Positions 59,665 through 64,000 of a DNA stretch of 64,000 nucleotides are shown here, one piece after another. The first letter of the stretch is position 1. Every line of letters starts with the position of its first letter. Location of the stretch: assembly GCA_958295665.1 (NCBI GenBank), contig OY282558.1, positions 459,683,995 to 459,747,994 of the forward strand, given 5' to 3'. Both the position numbers and the translations under genes were made by a program. The DNA comes from Tipula vernalis. Its lineage: Eukaryota; Arthropoda; Insecta; Diptera; Tipulidae. Under the pieces are notes generated by a model. That model saw only the letters and a list, made by a program, of their open reading frames with translations, was not told where the DNA came from and ran no database searches.

Positions 59665-60103
59665 ACCAAACGGCCTTTCGACATTCGACCTTTCGACACA
59701 GTTGGCCTTTCGACACAATCGGCCTTTCAACATTCGGCCTTTCGACACATTCGGCCTTTCGACCCTTCCGACAATCGACCTTTCGACATTCGACCTTTCG
59801 CCATTCGACCTTTCGCCAAACGGCCTTTCGACATTCGACCTTTCGACACAATTGCCCTTTCGACACAATTGGCCTTTCGACACAATCGGCCTTTCGACAC
59901 ATTCGGCCTTTCGAAATTCGGCTTTTTGATATTCGGCCTTTCGACCCTTTCGACATTCGGCCTTTCGACACACTCGCCCTTTCGACATTCGGTCTTTCGG
60001 CGTTCTGCCTTTCGATATTCGCCCTTTCGACATTCGACCTTTCGACACATTCGCCCTTCCGACATTCGGTTTTTCGGCCTTTCGATATTCGCCCTTTCGA
60101 TTC
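59665..60103. repeat. minisatellite arm of 15-17-bp units
   Basis: About 27 imperfect copies of CCTTTCGACATTCGG, with a CCTTTCGACACATTCGG variant. It produces long open frames on both strands (the longest runs 59488-60138 on the plus strand and begins inside the SINE), which are by-products of the repeat and not genes. Confidence 0.9.
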
Positions 60104-60539
60104 CAAAAATAAATATGGTTTTCTCTTTCACTCCCTAATTACACGCCGATGCTACGAAAAGATAGAATAACCCTCGTTTACCAAATTTGTATGTGAAAAA
60201 ATAAGTATAACATGATACAAAGTGTAAAACAGAACGTTCAAATTGTATAGTTATGTAGTTTGAAAAATATTTAAACAATGTATTACGGACGTATTCGTAA
60301 AACAACATTAATAAATAAATTATAATAGTAACTTGTTAAAAAACGTGATATAACGTTTTCAAATACAGTTATGTGAACAAGTTTTTAACTGATAAGCGTA
60401 CGTAAAAAGAGTTTTATGTTTATTAATTTTGTTCAATTAACGGTTGGTTCCTGTTTTGTTTAAACGAATTTTACGAAGTGATTAGAATGTTCAGGAAACC
60501 GCATATTGACTGCACCAAAGCATAGCATTGAGGTGGAAA

Positions 60540-60980
60540 AGCTTGGGATTGAATGTTAACCCGGAACTCAAGAAATGTTAATTTACACGTCGAAACGGTC
60601 ACAGGTTTACAAAAATGGGAAAATGTTTTATTCTCAGATAAGAGTAAATTTAACATTTTTGGCATCGAACTCCGACGGGGAAGGGTTACCGTGTGGATTC
60701 AATGAATATTCGAAACTTAAGATCAACAGTGAAAGATGTAGGTGGACTGTAAGTAAGATTCCGGATGTTAGTCAATCACACATTTATAGATGGGAATATT
60801 TACGGATTAATAATTTTAAATCTTGTCAAGGAAAACTTGATTTCAATTTCAAGAAATCATAGATTGTTCCAATTTTATCAAGACAACGATCCGAAACATA
60901 CATTTTATATCTTCCGATAATGGGTTTTGTACATGATGTTCAATTTAGGATTGTGAAGTAATTTCCATTATATTTTCCGG
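60540..60980 (+). pseudogene. Tc1-like transposase fragment with catalytic motifs
   Basis: The plus strand reads WENVLFSDKSKFNIFG at 60616-60663 (family NVLFSDESKF, first catalytic Asp kept, Glu replaced by Lys), then a degraded middle with IDGNIYG. QFYQDNDPKHTF follows at about 60870-60910 (second catalytic Asp, family QQDNDPKHT). Frames shift between the pieces and the third acidic residue region is not found. It is a decayed Tc1/mariner-superfamily copy, distinct from the mariner at 57.3-58.9 kb. Confidence 0.85.
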
Positions 60981-63900
60981 TTTTCTCGATGAATTAATTT
61001 AAGTTTGCTCGAAATTGGCTCTTGAAAGTTTGCTAGGTTATTTTTAAAAAAGATAGCCTTGAGAAAATAATTGGAGCTAAACGGAAAATTTAACTCTGCA
61101 AAACATTCATGTTCCCTAGTTTATTACGCAAGAAATAGAACTTAACTCGTTTCACTTTTTTCACTACAAAAACTGAGAAACCTCCACAATCTGTTTGAGG
61201 GAAGAACTAAATAGAGACACGATCGAGTTTATTACGGAGGGTGAATTTTATATTTCCGTGATCAAGGGAGGAGATAAAAAAGAAACAAAAATTCAACCGC
61301 TCAATATTGTTTATTTATTTTATTTTTATTTTTTTATTTGTGCACATTTAATTTACATCGTTTTCGGCGCACCCTATTCATAATAGGGTGTACCAAAAAA
61401 AACAATTTCACCCAGTAGCATCTCCAAATCCCAGCATAACATAAATCTTTGCTTGAAACAGTAAAGGCATCAGTTTTTCTTTTGGTTTCGCTAGATCTTT
61501 GTTCTTGACCCACAAACTTCATCAAAATCGTGAGAAAATAGGCTTAGAACAACATCTTCATCTGACATCATGACATCAACGTTTCTGTTCGTTTTCGGGA
61601 TGATACCTGTATGACTCGAGCGTTTACGTAAATTTTAATTTAGCGAGAAAAAAAAATTCAGAAAAAAAACACGTCCACTGAGGCAAAGGGAAAAGACCCA
61701 TCAAACAATAAAAGTCAAAGGCAAACATGCAATATTTGCAGTACATTAAGTGTCAAGAATATGGACACACTAGAGCATATTGCACTCTGAACGATGTTAG
61801 TATTATATGAAGTGAACTCTCATATTCTGCATTTGATAATCCGTCATTACGGAGAAACAACCAACTAACAAATTTATTTTATTCAATTAGCAGTGGCATA
61901 CAACAAACCTTTTGGTACTTACCTAGTATTTAATAATGTTGAAAATTTAGCCAAATATCGGCCTGAGGCACAACATTTGTTGACCTGGAATATAAAACTG
62001 GACTGAAATTTCAATGAAATTAAAAGACGTTTGTCCACTTAGCTTCAAACGATAAATTTGGCAACCTTACATTTACCATATCCTGAATTTTTTGAAACTT
62101 TTGAAATTTTGACTACTTGGAAATAAAGATAATTTACCTATTTCCTTCCCGTATGCATACCACTTAATAAAAGTTTAGGGTGACGAGCTCTTGCAAAAAT
62201 AAATGAGGGAGACAAATGATACAATGTTTTTATTATTAATCGATTTTTAATGATAATATTTTCTATATTCACGTACATAATGTGTTGTTGTATTTACATT
62301 TGCATCGAATGCAAATAAGAAAATTATTGATTTCACCGGTTTCCAGCAAAAAAAAACGTGTACAATAAGAAGTATTAATTGGATTTTCCTATCGACGAAA
62401 CAAAAATATGAAACGAAAAAACGCTATTAGACCAGATTAGTGTTCATTCACACGCTGGGGAATTTTCAAAAGTGAGCAGATACAAAACCATATTTTCATT
62501 GTACATAAGAATACGTTTTTGCTATATTTGAAGCAATTTTCACTTTTAGTTTTGTGTTGCCGTGATGAAATCTCGACGGGACATCGATTCCAATATTGTT
62601 AATTTTTTTTTTTTTTTTGTTCGATTAAATAAATTGCTGTATACATTCAAAAATCGATCGAAACAACTAAACGGTGCGGTGTTCTCTAAGTGACCAAAAA
62701 CGAAATCATATTAAGTTACATGGCGGAAATGTTGTATGTTGATCTATTTTTGGCCGTCCTCGTATTATTTTTATCGTGTGTAACTTAATATATTTTGTCA
62801 CTACTAATTAATGTTATTCAAGTCAATCGTATGTACATGTATCGAGGCATTTTAATGGTGGAGGGGAGGAGGTAGAAGAGAGTGATAGATGAATAACTGT
62901 GCCAATCGATAAATTTTAATTAATGAAATAAATGGTTCTGAAATTTTTGCTTGGCTTATTTTCGGTTTTGGTTTTTATTTTATGTGTACTACAATATACT
63001 ATGTAGGACAGAAGTGGTTGTCGATGTGGTTTTATCGGTTTATTTTTTGTATTTATGGGGTGAATGTAATTATACAGTTGATAGGCATTGCTTTTTTTGT
63101 GATGACACTTGCGGAAAATCTACATAATTAATGGATTTTATTATACCTTGACCAAAATAAAATTGTTCATCAGATTAATCCAGATTACGGTGTGATGATA
63201 AATGAAAGCGGCTTTATAAAATATCATCTCACAAGGTGTGCACAACAAATAACAAATATTATAATGATGCTACATTTTTGTTCGGTCTGCAATGTTGCCA
63301 GTCGCAGGATCAAATGAAGAACAGTATTTTGTCTAAATTTGGATTAGATTGTAAAACCCATGAATAAAGTCTAATTACCTGTGATTTTGTAACATTGGTT
63401 TGCTTGTGACTCATATATCCTCAAAACTCTCAAACCTAAAAAAACGTCCGTAAAATTTGAAAAATAAAACTCTTTAAACGCCTCAAATCTAATCAAATTA
63501 CGAAATTCTGGAAAAGACATTTGCTAACAATTTTTTGAATTCGCAAAATGAACAAAATAAAATCAAAATTGTTTCCTTGTTAAATCTCTATCAATTTCTA
63601 ACAATCGTGAATAACCTCTAGTCATTTCGAAAACTTCAAATACTGATTAATGTGTAATTTTGTGCCAGCAACTCAACCCTACAATTTGATAAATTTGGAA
63701 TTATCTGGAAAGGCGTAATATAAATCTATAAAAATATCGATTTAAAATAATCTGGAAGTCAAGCAACTAAATTTCAGATAAACTTATTTTCTTTACTATC
63801 TGAACTTCTGCAAAATCATTCAAGTCATCAGATCGAGCAACCTGTAGCTAACTTTACCATTTAGCTTAATATATTATTAATTACCTTGCAAGTGCTGTAA

Positions 63901-64000
63901 GTATTGCCTCGTCCCATCGTTTCGCCTAATTTTCACAAGAACATAAGAAATATCCGAAAATATACAAATTATACTAATTAATCACTTTTTCACTAAAGAA
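60981..64000. other. noncoding intronic DNA to the right edge
   Basis: No exon, RNA gene or mobile element recognised. Small AT-rich frames (61195-61383, 61334-61525) have no domains. Still presumed to be neurobeachin intron 1. Confidence 0.4.

Larger units (their letters stand above)
58907..60103. mobile_element. foldback-like element with CGAAAGGCCGAATG repeat arms
   Basis: A short left arm (58914-58980) and a long right arm (about 59665-60103) consist of inverted copies of a 15-17 bp unit: on the left AAAGGCCGAATG(G/A)GT, on the right CCTTTCGACATTCGG. The middle (58980-59665) is AT-rich and carries a SINE. The flanks CAAAAATAAATTTGG (58892-58906) and CAAAAATAAATATGG (60104-60118) are direct repeats with one mismatch, consistent with a target duplication. 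The left flank is mariner coding sequence. Unequal arms of simple repeats in inverted orientation are the hallmark of foldback elements; the family label is inference. Confidence 0.65.

Noticed and set aside
59488..60138. 216-residue frame with repeated RPFDIRPFDT-like peptides, and long frames on the opposite strand
   Set aside because: The frame starts inside a SINE and runs through a 15-17-bp minisatellite that is open on both strands; no gene context.

Overview
The window looks like AT-rich nuclear DNA from a higher fly (Diptera, probably Cyclorrhapha). The evidence is very short introns (61-86 bp) with GTAAGT donors and poly-T/CAG acceptors, fly-like Vamp7 and neurobeachin (rugose) exons, and a dense layer of insect transposable-element debris: piggyBac, mariner, Tc1, Jockey-like and R1/LOA-like LINEs, a tRNA-derived SINE, and an element resembling DINE-1/mini-me. 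The species cannot be named from the sequence alone. No bacterial or organellar genes are present.

Host genes are few and all lie in the first 22 kb. On the minus strand at 6935-7200 is the first coding exon of an unrecognised gene that continues to the left. Two complete paralogs of the R-SNARE gene Vamp7 follow on the minus strand, at 11609-13024 and 16914-20242. They have the same four-exon structure and the same intron positions, and their flanks also match, so a segment of about 2.3 kb was duplicated in tandem. Between them lie a LINE endonuclease fragment and an unidentified coding-like locus (13814-14529). The plus-strand first coding exon of neurobeachin/rugose (21968-22126) is divergent from Vamp7. 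Everything from 22127 to the right edge contains no host exon that I can recognise and is most simply read as the large first intron of that gene.

That presumed intron is a transposon graveyard. 22.8-25.4 kb: a TTAGG-headed repeat and two satellite-like tandem arrays. 26.3-26.9 kb: LINE reverse-transcriptase remnant. 29.98-32.77 kb: a piggyBac-like element with TTAA target duplications, 17-bp terminal inverted repeats, an intron and all four catalytic aspartates, whose mid-transposase has been replaced by 59 copies of a 7-bp repeat. 33-35 kb: a field of degenerate repeats. 41.5-42.7 kb: a MITE with perfect 43-bp terminal repeats beside an R1/LOA-type LINE 3' half. 45.4-46.9 kb: a Tc1 fragment and a Jockey fragment. 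57.3-60.1 kb: a nested cluster (mariner interrupted by a TTAA MITE and abutted by a foldback-like element that itself carries a SINE). 60.5-61.0 kb: another Tc1 remnant.

The points most worth following up are the Vamp7 tandem paralogs with conserved SNARE layers, the piggyBac copy with its stop-free heptamer array, the nested mariner/MITE/foldback/SINE cluster, the roughly 160-bp tandem array framed by two DINE-like elements, and a frameshifted PHD-finger coding fragment beginning at the edge of a near-perfect palindrome.
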